Source: Azorinus chamasolen (lineage: Eukaryota; Mollusca; Bivalvia; Cardiida; Solecurtidae). Taken from it: 64,000 bases of DNA. The stretch lies in NCBI GenBank assembly GCA_963576725.1, contig OY755242.1:2122404-2186403 (forward strand), given 5' to 3'. A program made the position numbers and the translations under genes. The notes under the pieces were generated by a model, which made no database searches, had not been told where the DNA came from, and worked only from the letters and a program-made list of their open reading frames with translations. Of this stretch, positions 10,654-22,083 are shown in pieces (the stretch's first letter is position 1; each line of letters opens with the position of its first letter).

Positions 10654-10730
10654 TCCTGTAGCTGAACCTGCCATCTGTCTTATTTTGTGACCCTGTCACA
10701 CGAGGGCTAGTGGGGCAGACAGGGGTTACA

Positions 10731-13320
10731 TAGACAAAATTCAAAAACAAGCACAGCAAATTTCATTCAACCCAATTCCCTGACACTGAAATACACACTA
10801 AACAAAATTCTTTAGAAGAAGACATAAGACATATAAATACAAAAATAGCACACATAAACACTCAGCACAATCTACCAACAATCAGATTGGATAGAGGCAT
10901 CCAGAAAAGAAGCACAAAAAAAACGAGGGAGGCGTGCCCCAAATTCTAAAAAATGTAGAAAATCTACTTACATATGAAGTTATGTTCATATATGGATGAT
11001 GGAGTTCATCCTGATCACTGGCTAACTACAAGTGGTTTTCCATTGTTTGCAAGACAGTTCAGAATGACTTAAGTTGTCCTTCTTCGCTGCAAGATGTTGC
11101 TTCTGTTGATGATGATGATGCTATTAATTACAATTTTAATGATGAAAATGATTCTGATTCATGGGATTTCAAACGAAAATAGCTTTTAACTACCCCTATG
11201 ATATACTGTATGCATGTGAAACACATAGTTCATACATGTTTATAAATGCATGCACACAGTATTGTCCTTATCCTATTGACCTATCCAGTAACTTCAAAGT
11301 CTATCATCACCATCATGAGCATCAATTGTCATTTAGGTTACTAACACAACAGCTCTATCAATATCTTCTGTTTTCTGCATGTTTCTATCTCAATGCACCT
11401 AAATGTACCTGGTGTACATATACCACAACTAACACACAGCTTGTCTTGCCATTTTAACCAATCCTCTGCATATTTAACACCATATGACACCTTTACTATA
11501 TTTTTTACAATTAATATTTACCATACATGTGATAACCTGTTGAAGCATGTCAGGTAGATTTTGGAAATTTGTCAGGTAGATTTGACTTTTGTCAGGTAGA
11601 TTTTACCGACACGACAAAATATATCGAGACGAAAAAATTATCTTCTAGATACTTACGTTTTTTATACCTTTTCACATAATCATTCATACCTTACCATAAA
11701 TACTGTTATGGTATTACCCACATACCATACCATGCCATGCCATTATAAACCTTACACTACACACATAACATTTACACACACTTTCCCTCATATCAACGCC
11801 TTTTCATGCATAGGAGCTATCTGGTCAGGGTCTGCTGTTTGCTTATGATATTGGAATGATTCCACACTTTCTGGCTTGGCCCAACAAAATCAAATGTCCA
11901 TGTGCTGTTATAATAATAAATCTACCTTTACAAACCATACATTATACAGACTACATCTATACACAGCCATGGCATCATCTCCAACCCTTACAATGCCTAG
12001 AGATCAATAACCCCATTAACCCTTTCCTTCATATAAACATGTTTCACTCATTTGCAAACAGAGTAGACCCAGATCATACAGCTCCCATAATTAAATAATG
12101 TCATGGAAAAATCGAGACTTATTATACTGTTTTATCATAATGAAAAATATATTCCATTTTATCTTATTTTATTACAGTTTCAGTGCTATTTAGGCTTATT
12201 TTATAGCCCTTATTCGACTATATTCCCAATGGCAAAAAAGTGTTCCCAACCTCAAGTCAAAAAAATCTATGAAAAAACGTTAACAAACCTCGATTTATTC
12301 AGTACAATCGGTCTGAGGACGAATCTTTCGTACTTTTTGGTATTGCCGGTTTGCTGAATAAAACTAAACTGTTTATCGTTCAGAATATTCGGATATTCTT
12401 TATTTGTTGTTAACGATCTGAGTGCATACTGCTTTTTGACAACGTCACTCCCCTCGTTTTAAGTGTGTCTCCTCGGTTGAGTAATAATAATGCGTGCCAC
12501 ATGTGGTATTTGTTGTCAACGTCGCCTATGTCAGAGTTTATTCTGGACTCATTGACAGATGGTCTAGTGAAGAAATGTAATAAAGTACTGCCCTCACTTT
12601 CAGTCTTTCTTTCGGACATAACTGCTTCTTTATCGTATAGAAAGTCCAGATAATCACATTTGTTAACAAAATGTTTTTCACTTTCGTTTTCGACTCGCGC
12701 GAGAGACTATGTGATTTTGATATATAAATTAACCAATCAAATCGCGTAAAAACCTTCACACCAGACGCTGTATCTGGGCGATGTCACTACTGGAAATAAA
12801 TTTTGCAGTCTCTAAGCAACAAGTAGCGACTCTCTTTCGCGACCGTGAAACGAAAACAAAACATCCCGATGTGAATTCAGATTAAATTATCTATTTAGGG
12901 AATGGATTTGGGATTTTGTGCAGCGGCATTGCCTTAGGATGGAATTCTGTCTGATATGTAAGCGTGCATGTGCATGTCGCCATTTGCGTTTTGACATGAC
13001 TGGTTCCCGAAATTTTTTTTTTGATAACTCCAGTACGGCGCAAACGGGAACCAACTCGTGATTACATAATGCGGATGTTCTCCGCGGGGGGAACCATACC
13101 AAAACAGGCCAAGCGTGGATCACAGCATGATGACAGCATGCTAAAGGGGGTATGTGTGTGTAGAGAACTAACAGATAATCTAACCCAGGGAGGAAAATAT
13201 AGGTCACTAAAAAAGATGCCGTGGCAGAATCGGTAAAACGGTAGAAACGGCTGCCAGATCGGTAGAACGGTAGACCACCTCTGAAAACGGTAGAATTCAC
13301 CTACCGTCGGTAGTTATCAC
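10731..13320. other. Unassigned sequence between two retroelements
   Basis: No gene is recognised. It contains half copies of the foldback family D (about 11780-11850 and 12005-12090), a short run with TGTCAGGTAGATTT repeated about every 25 bp (11545-11605), and a run of GGTAGAA/GGTAGAC words at 13220-13315. A stretch near 12965-13020 (TTGACATGACTGGTTCCCG) recurs, slightly changed, at about 23243-23262, so a small dispersed repeat is present there. Several short open frames look random in composition. Confidence 0.4.
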
Positions 13321-13650
13321 ATGTATGTATTTACTGATGATGGTGAACACAGATCTGATGGCAGCTTAAATCATGATGAAAGTAACGCAGAAAGCTCCTT
13401 GAGCTTACCAAACCTTAATTTCAGCTTGCTTGAAGCAGTATTACATTATACATGTAATGCCCTTCTGGCAATGAAGGAAAGGGTTAATATCACTAATCTA
13501 CTGTCTTGTGATTTAGACTATGTCAATAATTTAAACATCAAAGTGCAGCATTATGAGTTTCTTATTTTATTTGTAAAAATTGGGGGTGACATGATCGTCG
13601 CTAACCAATACACAAAGTTCTATTTCACAGATACAACATTCAACTTGTAA
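13321..13650 (+). CDS. Hypothetical 109-aa open frame, doubtful
   Basis: The first 70 or so residues (for example SSLSLPNLNFSLLEAVLH) read more like protein than the surroundings, with an acidic Ser-rich start, but the last third runs into the GGTGACATGATCGTCG minisatellite. There is no recognised domain, no clear splice site and no neighbour gene. It could be an exon, a transposon remnant or chance. Confidence 0.2.
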   Translation: MYVFTDDGEHRSDGSLNHDESNAESSLSLPNLNFSLLEAVLHYTCNALLAMKERVNITNLLSCDLDYVNNLNIKVQHYEFLILFVKIGGDMIVANQYTKFYFTDTTFNL

Positions 13651-13832
13651 AAATTTGGTGGATAACTTGATCGTTGCTAACCATGATACACAACTATTTC
13701 ACATTATATTACAATATTTAACATATATATATTGCTAATATATATACATTGTATTACTAACTGTAGTATTTTGTTTATAAGAAATTGAATGAAGTATGGT
13801 GGGTGACATGAACATCGCTAACCAATACACTT
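13584..13832 (+). repeat. GGTGACATGATCGTCGCTAACC repeat units left of the Penelope-like element
   Basis: A unit containing GGTGACATGATCGTCGC recurs at 13584, in degenerate form about 13657, at 13799, and once more beyond the retroelement at 17067. The units are 70-145 bp apart. Their presence on both sides means the retroelement either sits inside a small tandem array or carries this unit as its flanking repeats, which Penelope-like elements often do. Confidence 0.6.
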
Positions 13833-16800
13833 TTATTTCACATTAATATTACAGTACTTTGTGAAGTTGACTTATTGCCAAGGTTCAGTTAAAAGTACAA
13901 AAATGAGTCATGCAGGAAACACCACATACAGAACAAACACTCGCCCGAACAGCAACACAAGGAAACAGCAAATGTACATAGGTAGAAAAAACAAGAGACG
14001 CACAAAGACAAAACAAACATACAATAGGAGGAAGATGGAAGTACCGCCTTGGAACGGTCAGTGACAAAAGTCACCGGGGGTTTAAACCGGTTTATGGGCG
14101 TCCAACCTCACCCTTATTCCATCCCCATCCTAAAAGATAAACAGTGTAAATAAACGTATCCCCTCTCCGACTAATCTACAACAACCGCGACAGCAAATAC
14201 AGTGGTAAAGTGCATGTATAACAAAAAAACATTTTATTGAAAATACTGTATCCACCTATCGCTATTGTACTCAATGATTGAGCTGCAAACAGAGTAACTG
14301 TAGAAAAGTAATAAAGGGTACGACAAAAATGAAATAGTACAGATATCCGACGTTCTCCTTCCATTTCTGGATTTAAGAGGTCGCCTTCATAGAGTACTAA
14401 ACCTTTCTTGTCGGCGTACATGCAAAGAGGCCAGCGTGATTGCCAACTGTAAAAGGGTTCACAACCAAACATGCAGTATGTTGTAATAATACAGGATCAT
14501 ATCCCTTTTTAATGAATTGTTTTATATATTTGATGAACAAAGTGAGAAAATGGGTATGTCCAATAATTTTACGAAGTTTTAAATCACATCACCATAAAAT
14601 TCCGGATGTGAAATACCGTGTCGCAAAAGTACCTTGAGATTACATTTGTACTTGCCAATAAGCGAGAGATTTCGATAGTAAAATTTAGAGAAAGTTTTTC
14701 TTAGTTTATGGTATCTATATCCTTGTTTAAGCAGTTTATCAGTTAAAATGAGATTTCGACTGTTAAAATCGTCAATAGATGAACAAGCTCTAGCAAAACG
14801 CATAAGTTGAGATATATAAACCCCGTAAGATGGAGCACGGGGAACATCCCCATCAAGATGAGGAAAATTTACAATATTAATATCAAAATCATCTCTTTTG
14901 TCATATATTTTAGAAGAAATCATTCCATTATTAATTTTAAGGTATAGGTCAAGAAACGCTGCATAATAGTCGGACCGGTTAGCTTTATTCAATTTGAGTT
15001 CTTTAGGATAAATTGTAGGAATCAGAGCATCAAAGAAAGGGTTATCTAAGTTAAAAATATCATCCAAATATCGACAAGTTTCATTGAAGGCTTTTATAAC
15101 ATCTTCTTGTGATTGAGGATTCAAACTCAACATGAAATCTCTCTCATAGCAGTACAAAAACAAATCTGCGACAAGTGGTGCACAATTCGTACCCATGGGA
15201 ATACCAATTACCTGACGGTATATAGCATTCCCATAACGTACAAATATGTTATCCAAAAGAAAGGTTAGTGCTTCGCAAACTTCTGAGCAAGTCCAATTGG
15301 TGTAATATTTCATTTGCTCGTCAGTAAAGAAAGCTTTTTCAGCATTACATGCCAAGAATTATGTTTTTCTCGGGCAAATACTTTCTGGATCAAGTTAGTA
15401 AGCTTATCCTTAATTAAAATATGAGGAAGAGTTGTGTACAGGGTAGAAAAATTGTACGTGCTTACAGTGGATGCAAGATACCTTTTGTTCTTAAGTTTGT
15501 TTAAGACTTCTGAAGAGTTCTTAATAGACCAGAAGAGATTTATTCCAGAATTTTCATAAGTCTTATCACAGTAAAATTTTACATGTTCCTTTACCTTCGT
15601 TAAACAAGAAGTCAAAAGTATAGACAATTTAGTAGTTGTACATGAACTAGAATTTGCAATGAAACGCGCTTTATATGGTTTTTTATGTAGTTTTGGTAAC
15701 CAATACATAGTAGGAAGTTTATGTTGTGTAATTTTAATATCGGTTCCAAATTGTTCACACTTTTTGACATGGTCTGAAATGATGGTCTTTTCATCAGTGG
15801 TAACTGAAATGTATGACTTGGTATTAATAATTTCCTGCTTCAAGACATCGATATAATGTAATCGTCAAATAATAATCATATTATTTGATGCCTTATCAGC
15901 AGGAACAAAAACGTATTTTGAATGGAAATCCTGTAAACCCTTTTTAAGATGTCTAAATGAAGTTCTAGGTTTAGGTGGAAGAAGGTGTGTATTAGAGCTG
16001 TAAAAGGAAATGCGTTTATCAATTATATCAAAAATTAGTTTTTTCCAACAAGAAAGGGCATTAGACTCAACATGTTCTCTTCGACACCATTTAATACTAA
16101 AATTTTGTAAAGCCTCCGCAATCTGAACTCGACAAGAGTTAAAATCTATCAAGGATGGTATTCTATATTTGGGACCTTTATTCAAAAGAGATCGTAGACG
16201 TTTATCTTTAATTATCTCAAAATTACCAGTAATCACATGACCAGCCGGAGAATAGCAAAATTTTGAGGTGGCGCAATCTCCATGATCAGGAATATTATCA
16301 TTAATATTAAGGTCGGCCACAATTTTATTATAGTTGAAAATTGTATTTCTGATGGGTTTGTTATATTTGTAGCAAATGATAGGTGGTTCTGTATTTTTAA
16401 AGTATTTAGGAATAATGTCAATTACATTTTTGTCTCTAAAAATACTTTGGAGGTCAATAAAATCAATACCTTTATTAATAAAAGGAATTTTCAAGAAGAA
16501 TCTTTGGTGTTCAGATAATTTGTCGATGTGCGGTCTGAGAACATGTAGAGTAAAGCTTTGTATCAAACTAGCCGTTCCTATGAGAGGATCTGATCGAAAA
16601 ATAATTTTATCGGCTTGCTCGTCAATTTCTTTTAATGAACATATAGATAAGGAGGAAAGTCTAGAAAGCATGGCATGTTTACCCGAAGTTAGGCGTAAAG
16701 TATGTAGATCAAGAAGAGTCAATTTCAAACGAGATTTTCGTTTAACATTACCATTCTTGCGAATGCCATGCGATCGAGATTTGTGTTTTCTAATAGAAAA

Positions 16801-17056
16801 AATTGAAAAAATATCTATATCTGGTTCTTTTGAAATATTTCCAGTCTGGTAAATATTATCATTCAGTCCTAAAGGAAAAGGTGTTTGCAATTTTTTGACC
16901 CAATTTAATTCAGATATAAATCTAGCTTTCGATTTAAAGCTACTAGTCGCCTCCTTATCATATGTTATATGCTCAACAATTTGTACTAAAACATCTTTAA
17001 AAGAATGGCCAGATTTCCGAAAGTGTTGGTATAAAAAATCAATTTTTTTAAATCAA
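13833..17056 (-). mobile_element. Penelope-like element, N-terminal GIY-YIG type, 5'-truncated
   Basis: On the minus strand the element reads from 17056 to about 13833. It begins inside a GIY-YIG endonuclease domain, whose second half is still legible, and continues through a Penelope-type reverse transcriptase. The nuclease lying before, not after, the RT matches the permuted architecture known as Naiad-type Penelope-like elements, common in invertebrates. The 3' untranslated part includes 13860-14370. The left and right borders are placed where the flanking GGTGACATGATCGTCG repeats begin and are approximate. Confidence 0.7.
14373..17056 (-). pseudogene. GIY-YIG / reverse transcriptase protein of the Penelope-like element, decayed
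   Basis: Reading right to left: a GIY-YIG tail (about 17030-16860) with HFRKSGHSFKD, an aromatic segment SELNWVKKLQTP and PFPLGLND, all typical of the end of this nuclease family; a long linker; VPADKASNNMI; the RT region with HKLPTMYWLPKLHKKPYKAR, STYNFSTLYTTLPH, GIPMGTNCAP and the catalytic YLDDIF; and a C-terminal segment running to 14373. Damage: the front half of the nuclease is absent, there is an in-frame TGA at 15865-15867, a frameshift near 15345-15360, another near 14576, and the motif A aspartate expected before FSTLYTTLP is Asn. Four independent lesions show an old, inactive copy. The assignment rests on motifs recalled from the family, not a search. Confidence 0.8.
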
Positions 17057-17062
17057 CATAGT

Positions 17063-18183
17063 ATGGTGGGTGACATGATCGTCGCTAAACAATTAAACAT
17101 ACATTAAATAAATTGCAGCCGGACAGTCACTTATATAAGTCTGAAACACAAACATCAGCCAATAAGATGTCACAGTCTTGGACCAAAAGTAGATCTATCA
17201 ACCACTTTATGACTTGGATATGTATTAAAGGGGGTGTCCCTACATTTGACGTGTTTCATAAACACTTGAAATATATACAAAAGTCATTTGTTTATATATA
17301 TGCTGAAAAGTAGTATATCACAAAAAGCCCCATCCAATTACCGTTTATAATGACAAAACATCCAAGTGTTTCATATCGGCGATCCCGGTTTTACTCCCCG
17401 ATGTTTCAGTTTTATTCGGTTTGTGTTTTAGTTTCGTAACTGTTCGCCCTATTCGCGATTCTCCGGCCACTTCCGAGAAAGCTATTACGAAAACAATGAA
17501 GGGATCGGGTGATCATTGGCAAAACGCGGAAGAATTAAACGGAAAAGGTCGATAATATTGTGTTGTAGAACAAAAACTATCAGTATTGATGAAATCGGTT
17601 TATTTGTATCACAGGGACATTTTTCGATATAAGTTCAAATTAGGAACCTTCATAATAATGATTGAGCATTATTATAACAGATACCAAGTTTTATGATATT
17701 ATTGAAAATATACGATCATTGTAGGGACTTCCTCTTTAACGAAAAGTAAGAGATTGATGGTTTAAGTTAAGATTTGTTTTCTTGTTGTGCTTTCAACTTT
17801 TATCAAGGTGTACTGTATTTGTTTATTGTTCTGTTACTTTTAGAATCTGGTGTATAAATCATCAAATTCACCATATGCTTTCATTTTATTTAGTTGAATG
17901 CGTTTGGCAGCTGTGCTCGCTTATAGGCTGTGCCTATTTCATATTATTATACACCTAGATGCAAGACTCAAGTTAACCCTTTCCTTTATAGAAACACCTT
18001 TTCAAACAGAGTAGACTTACATTAGACAGCTGATCAGCGTTTTTCATGTTTACTTATGAAACTAGAACTGTAAGCCAAAGGCTAACGAATACCCCCCCCC
18101 CCCCCCCCGTAGCTGCTTGTCAGAACACCTATCATCAATCTGAACATATGTACATACAGAAACATGAAGAGACTTAAAAACAA
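17063..18183. other. Unassigned sequence with a poly-C run and foldback remnant
   Basis: No gene is recognised. One GGTGACATGATCGTCG unit sits at 17067-17088. A family D half copy lies at about 17974-18035, and a run of 17 C residues at 18092-18108, a likely site of length error or polymorphism. Confidence 0.4.
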
Positions 18184-18540
18184 TACAGTAAAATCCCGAA
18201 CACCTTGGGGACCATAAATTTGAGTTCGAATTAAGGGTGGTTCGAAAGATCCGAGTCTCATATTCGTATTTTATTCAGAAATTGTTCGAACGTGAGTTTG
18301 AGAATATTTTCATGTCCAAAATGAATAAACAAATTTCTATAACAAAACTCACTGTTTTTGCTGCCTTTGTAATACAATGAAAATACTAATGCAACCCATA
18401 ATTCTATATAAACATCGTCCCATTATTCCAAATTTCGTGTTTCTGCCATGAACGTATCTATGCTATGTATATATCTCGCCATTTTGGTCTGGTTAAAAAC
18501 CGGGACTGAACGACCTGTCATCATCGTCTCGGTTTATGTA

Positions 18541-18742
18541 CAGTAAAACCTCTCTATAACGACCACTATATTGTGTTTATTAGTTAGTATTTAGGGCAGG
18601 TGGTTGCTTAAAGTAAGGTGAAAGTAAAACAGAACGCTCCTATAGGAGTGTTGTTTTACTTTCACCTTGCTTTAAGCAGCCACGTGCCTTTAAAACAAAA
18701 TACTTGATGTAAATTAGTGACCGCTATAGAGAGGTTTTACTG
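18541..18742. mobile_element. Pogo-type MITE (202 bp)
   Basis: The left end CAGTAAAACCTCTCTATAA is matched by the inverted right end CTATAGAGAGGTTTTACTG, with TA on both sides (18539-18540 and 18743-18744). The TIR is about 26 bp with few mismatches. It lies inside the larger pogo-type element whose TIR shares the first eight bases, so the two may have used related transposases. Most of its interior is a single long palindrome. Confidence 0.88.
18595..18688. repeat. Long palindrome inside the pogo MITE
   Basis: GGTTGCTTAAAGTAAGGTG and its near-exact complement CACCTTGCTTTAAGCAGCC face each other across the centre CTCCTATAGGAG (18637-18648), a stem of about 40 bp. The same 12-base centre recurs in two other foldback families of this window. 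Confidence 0.85.
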
Positions 18743-18857
18743 TACAACGGTCTACAACCCATTTAAATATCTACGAGAACACACAAAACTAGAGGTTTGT
18801 TTTTGTCACAAAAACAGATGTCTCCCCCTCCCATAGTTATCAGGGGAAACAATTAAA

Positions 18858-20330
18858 ACAAGAGGGCCAGAATGGCCCTGAAGCGCTCACCAGACAATCA
18901 GAGGAGAAGATTTTCAAAGTTTTCACTATATGTTTCTATTGAAAGCTGGCTACTCCTGGGGCAGGGCCAATTTTGACCACAGGGGCATAATTTATATAAC
19001 ATTTGTAGAGGACCTGAACATGAAGCTATGTGCCAAATATGAAAGGTATGAACCTTCCAGTTTCAGAGAAGATTTTCAATGTTTTTACTATATATTTCTA
19101 TTGAAAACTGACCACCCCTCAGGTGGGGCCAATTTTAACCACAGGGGCATAATTTTAAACAAGGCCATACAAAGTTCTGACTAAAGGCAATCAACTGTTC
19201 TTCTGAACGGGTATGTGTACCCTAGCATTCCAAACCATTTGAATATTATTATAAATTATTACATAATAATTTCATATTCATAAGTTTAACTTAATAGTTT
19301 CAAGTAATACAATTTCATACTAAAAATATTTCATAATTTATTTAAAACCTTTAATTTGGCATTCTGGAGTCTTTAAATGATTTACCCTTCTTCTGAACTG
19401 CAGGGCAGGTTATAATAATATCATAATGCCAATCACTATTATCAATTAACCCTTCCCTCATATTTAAACGTGTTTTCACACATTAGAAAACAGAGTAGAC
19501 CCAGATCAGATGCCTCCTATAGGAGCCATCTGATCAGGGCCTGCTCTGTTTGTTAATGGAATTTGATACATCTGTTCCTTAAGATTCTAAACTGGCTACA
19601 ATGTTCCACCTACTATATTTCATTATAATTATTTTGTAGATGAATATTCAGTAGGTTGTGAAATTTGGAAAAAAAATGTCTACAATGTTCCACCTTCCAT
19701 ACTTTTTTACTATTTTGTTCATGAATATGCAGTAGGCATTCAAATTAATAATAAACATAGAACAGGCAAAGGGTTAAGGCAGAGCTCCAGCAACAGATAC
19801 AGGTGACCTAAAAATAGCCACTGGTCATCTCTCCCTAATGCTTGACTGGATGACCTATTTATGAGTAATGAGAAGATGCTTAAAAACGCAGTCAGCTATA
19901 AGTTGCTAGAAAACTGTCCACCATTGGGTGTAGCCAATTTTGACCACAGGAGCATAATTTATATAACTTTTGTAGAGGACCTGAACATGATGCTATGTAC
20001 CAAATATGAAAGCTGAGAACCTTCCTGTTTCAGAGGAGATGATATTCAAAGTTTTCACTATATGTTTCTATAGAAAACAATGCACCCCTGGGGCGGGGCC
20101 AATTTTGACCCCAGGGACATAATTTATATAACTTTTGTAGAGGACCTACAGATGATGCTATGTGCCAAAGATGAAAGCTGAGACCCCTGTAGATTCAGAG
20201 GAGAAGAATTTTAAAGGTTCAAATTGTTGACGACGGACGACGAACGACGCACGACGCACGCCGACGGACGACGGACATCAGGCAATCACAAAAGCTCACC
20301 CTGAGCACTTTGTGCTCTGGTGAGCTAAAA
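18858..20330 (+). mobile_element. Family B minisatellite element (HINE/pearl-like), copy 1
   Basis: Starts ACAAGAGGGCCAGAATGGCC (the GGGCCA/TGGCCC pair is a small hairpin), then GCGCTCACCAG, core repeats of about 160 bp with CCCCTGGGGCGGGGCCAATT and GTAGAGGACCTGAACATGAT, a GACGACGGACG microsatellite, and a 3' hairpin (AGCTCACC ... GGTGAGCT) followed by AAAA. About 19160-19905 is foreign sequence that includes a family D foldback. It sits inside family C at an A-run. Confidence 0.8.
19447..19560. repeat. Family D foldback element, well-preserved copy
   Basis: CAGAGTAGACCCAGATCAGA and TCTGATCAGGGCCTGCTCTG face each other across CTCCTATAGGAG, preceded by the usual lead-in AACCCTTCCCTCATATTTAA. 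Some twenty further full or half copies are scattered through the window, for example 12005-12090, 17974-18035, 24180-24260, 24340-24420, 29945-30040, 34625-34710, 35615-35715, 45297-45365 and 54970-55045. The family is short, palindromic and without coding capacity, so MITE-like; its transposase type is unknown. Confidence 0.8.
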
Positions 20331-21690
20331 ACCAAATGCACAACAACTCATGCTGGTGAACATTTTTGTGAAGTTTGGTGACTCTAGCCCTACTGGTTTC
20401 AGAGATATGTGCAGCACAAACTTTCTCTAATTTCAAGTTAATATATCAGGGGCAGTAACTCAAGAATTATCAGGGGGAGACAATTAAAAAACCATAGGTG
20501 CACAACAACTCATGCTGGTGAATATTCCTGTGAAGTTTGGTGACTCTAGCCCTAGTGGTTTTAAAGATATGCATGACACAACGTTTCTCTAATTTTAAGT
20601 AATCATATCAGGGGCAATAACTCCAAAGTTATCAAGGGGAGACAATTCGAAAATCCCAGGTGCACAACAACTCATGCTGGTCAACATTCCTGTGAAGTTT
20701 GGTGACTCTAGCCCTAGTGGTTTCAGAGATATGCACGACACTAAGTAAAATTTGTCTAATCTTAAGTCATCAGGGGCAATAACTCCAAAATTAACAGGGA
20801 GAGACAATTCAAAAAACCCAAGAGCAGAACAACTCATGCTTGTGAACAATCCTGTGAAGTTTGGTGACTCTAGCCCTACTGGTTTCAGAGATACGCGCTA
20901 CACAAAGTTTGTATAAATTTAAGTATTCTTATCAGGGGCAATAACTAAAGAATTATCAGGGGGAGACAATTCAAAAACCATAGGTGCACAACAACTCATG
21001 CTGGTACGGACAGACGGACGGACGGACAGACAGACAACTCTGGCAAAAACAATATATTTCCCCATAAATGGGGGAGACATAATTGGTAAAATTCCGTTAT
21101 TAAGATGGTTGCAACAGATCAGTATTGGGGGAAAACTATTCCTTGTATTTTCGTAAGTGGATTCGCATATATGGCCATAATTTAACTCAATTAACATTCA
21201 CGGGTAAAAACAGAGGAGAATAAACATATTCGTTCAACTGTTATTTCTGTCATTGTGAACGATGAAGTTTGAACATTTCGATCGTGTTATAGCCCTACGA
21301 TATGACAGTCAATGTTAGCTCAAAACAACCTTCACAAACACACACACATTTAAATTTTAACACCTTGATAAAACATCACACAACATTCACCATTTGTCTA
21401 CCAATCACGTAATTATCGGCGAGCTGAGATAGTCACATGAGAGGTGTGAATCTTCTGTTTGACGCGCAGCCATACAGGTAAGACAACGGTTCGACTTATC
21501 AAAGGTACTTTGCACTGTTTTATTAATCAGCGGACCGGTAGATGAGTTCGAGAGTTCGAGTTTCGCATGGTCTAATTATCCGAGGTCGAACATATAGAAT
21601 TTAAGAAGGAAAGAGTTGGGACCGCAGAATTAGTTCGAATTAAGGGCAGTGAACGAGTTTTCCGGGGTTCGAGAGTTCGGGGTTTTACTG

Positions 21691-22083
21691 TACATGCCCC
21701 AACCCAATTTATGTAATAAAAATGAAGAATAATTCAGAATTCAGAGAAATAAGACCCTTTCATGAGGTTTTTGTCAACTCCAAAGTTCTAAAGCTAGGTA
21801 CCTTTTCGTAAAAGCCCAAGGGCCATAACTCTGGCAAAAATTATTCAACCAGACTGAGATTGGGAATTAAGCTGTAAAACATCTAGAGTTAGCTTTATGC
21901 CAAATATAAAGTTAATATATCCAACTACTTCCAAAAAAAGTCTGGAAAATCCAAAATTTGAAGAAAAAAATTAAAGTTCATTGGCAATTATTCAAATGGA
22001 CTGAGATTGAAACATAAAGCTGTAACTTATTTAGATTTAGCTTTGTACTAAATATAGAGTTGATATCTCCAATCACTTCCATA
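21691..22083. other. Low-complexity repeat sequence with AAAGTT words
   Basis: No gene. It contains two diverged units of a minisatellite (AGGGCCATAACTCTGGCAAA, CAGACTGAGATTGGGAATTA, then ACTGAGATTGAAACATAAAG) with a spacing of about 160 bp, probably the tail of a decayed element. Confidence 0.5.

Larger units (their letters stand above)
3710..10730 (+). mobile_element. Ty3/Gypsy LTR retrotransposon, 5' LTR not seen
   Basis: The order is gag, protease, reverse transcriptase, RNase H, integrase, a 537-bp untranslated stretch, a polypurine tract (about 9855-9865) and a 3' LTR. Integrase after RNase H is the Ty3/Gypsy (Metaviridae) order and excludes Copia. Pol is open for 1509 codons while gag has two frame disruptions. 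The clade was not determined: the gag capsid region and the separate -1 frameshifted gag and pol would help place it in a tree. Whether the element can still move cannot be told, but a damaged gag and missing 5' LTR argue that this copy is dead on its own. Confidence 0.9.
9868..10730 (+). repeat. 3' LTR of the Ty3/Gypsy element (863 bp)
   Basis: Begins TGTAACC immediately after a polypurine tract and ends GGTTACA, giving the standard TG...CA with 7-bp inverted ends. The length of 863 bp is normal for an LTR. It holds a TATATA at 10402-10407 and an AATAAA at 10648-10653. No second copy was seen in this window, so the boundaries rest on the terminal inverted repeat and the adjacent purine tract, not on LTR-LTR comparison. 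Confidence 0.8.
18787..21084 (+). mobile_element. Family C minisatellite element, split by family B
   Basis: Starts AACTAGAGGTTTGTTTTTG with a subterminal ATGTCTCCCCCTCCCAT, runs as 160-bp core repeats (CTCATGCTGGTGAACATTCC, GGTTTCAGAGATACGCGC, CAGGGGCAATAACTCC), then a GGACAGAC microsatellite, and ends CCCCATAAATGGGGGAGACA. The CTCCCC/GGGGAG words form inverted ends. At 18858-20330 a family B element interrupts it, leaving the first 71 bp of C stranded. A second copy at 34918-38918 has the same ends, so the borders are well supported. Confidence 0.75.
18186..21690. mobile_element. Pogo/Tigger-type non-autonomous element, host of nested insertions
   Basis: The left end CAGTAAAATCCCGAAC and the right end GTTCGGGGTTTTACTG are inverted repeats (one mismatch over 16 bases) flanked by TA on both sides (18184-18185 and 21691-21692), as expected for IS630/Tc1/mariner-pogo elements; CAGTAAAA is the usual pogo/Tigger start. 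The present length of 3505 bp is mostly later insertions: a pogo MITE and the C1/B1 complex. I see no transposase reading frame in the remaining approximately 1 kb. Confidence 0.7.

Noticed and set aside
11161..11457. 98-residue open frame
   Set aside because: Composition is Tyr/His/Cys-rich and random-looking, without splice sites or similarity to anything I recognise.
18092..18108. Poly-C run as a functional i-motif or G-quadruplex element
   Set aside because: A single 17-base homopolymer without conserved context; more likely a simple sequence run or assembly artefact.
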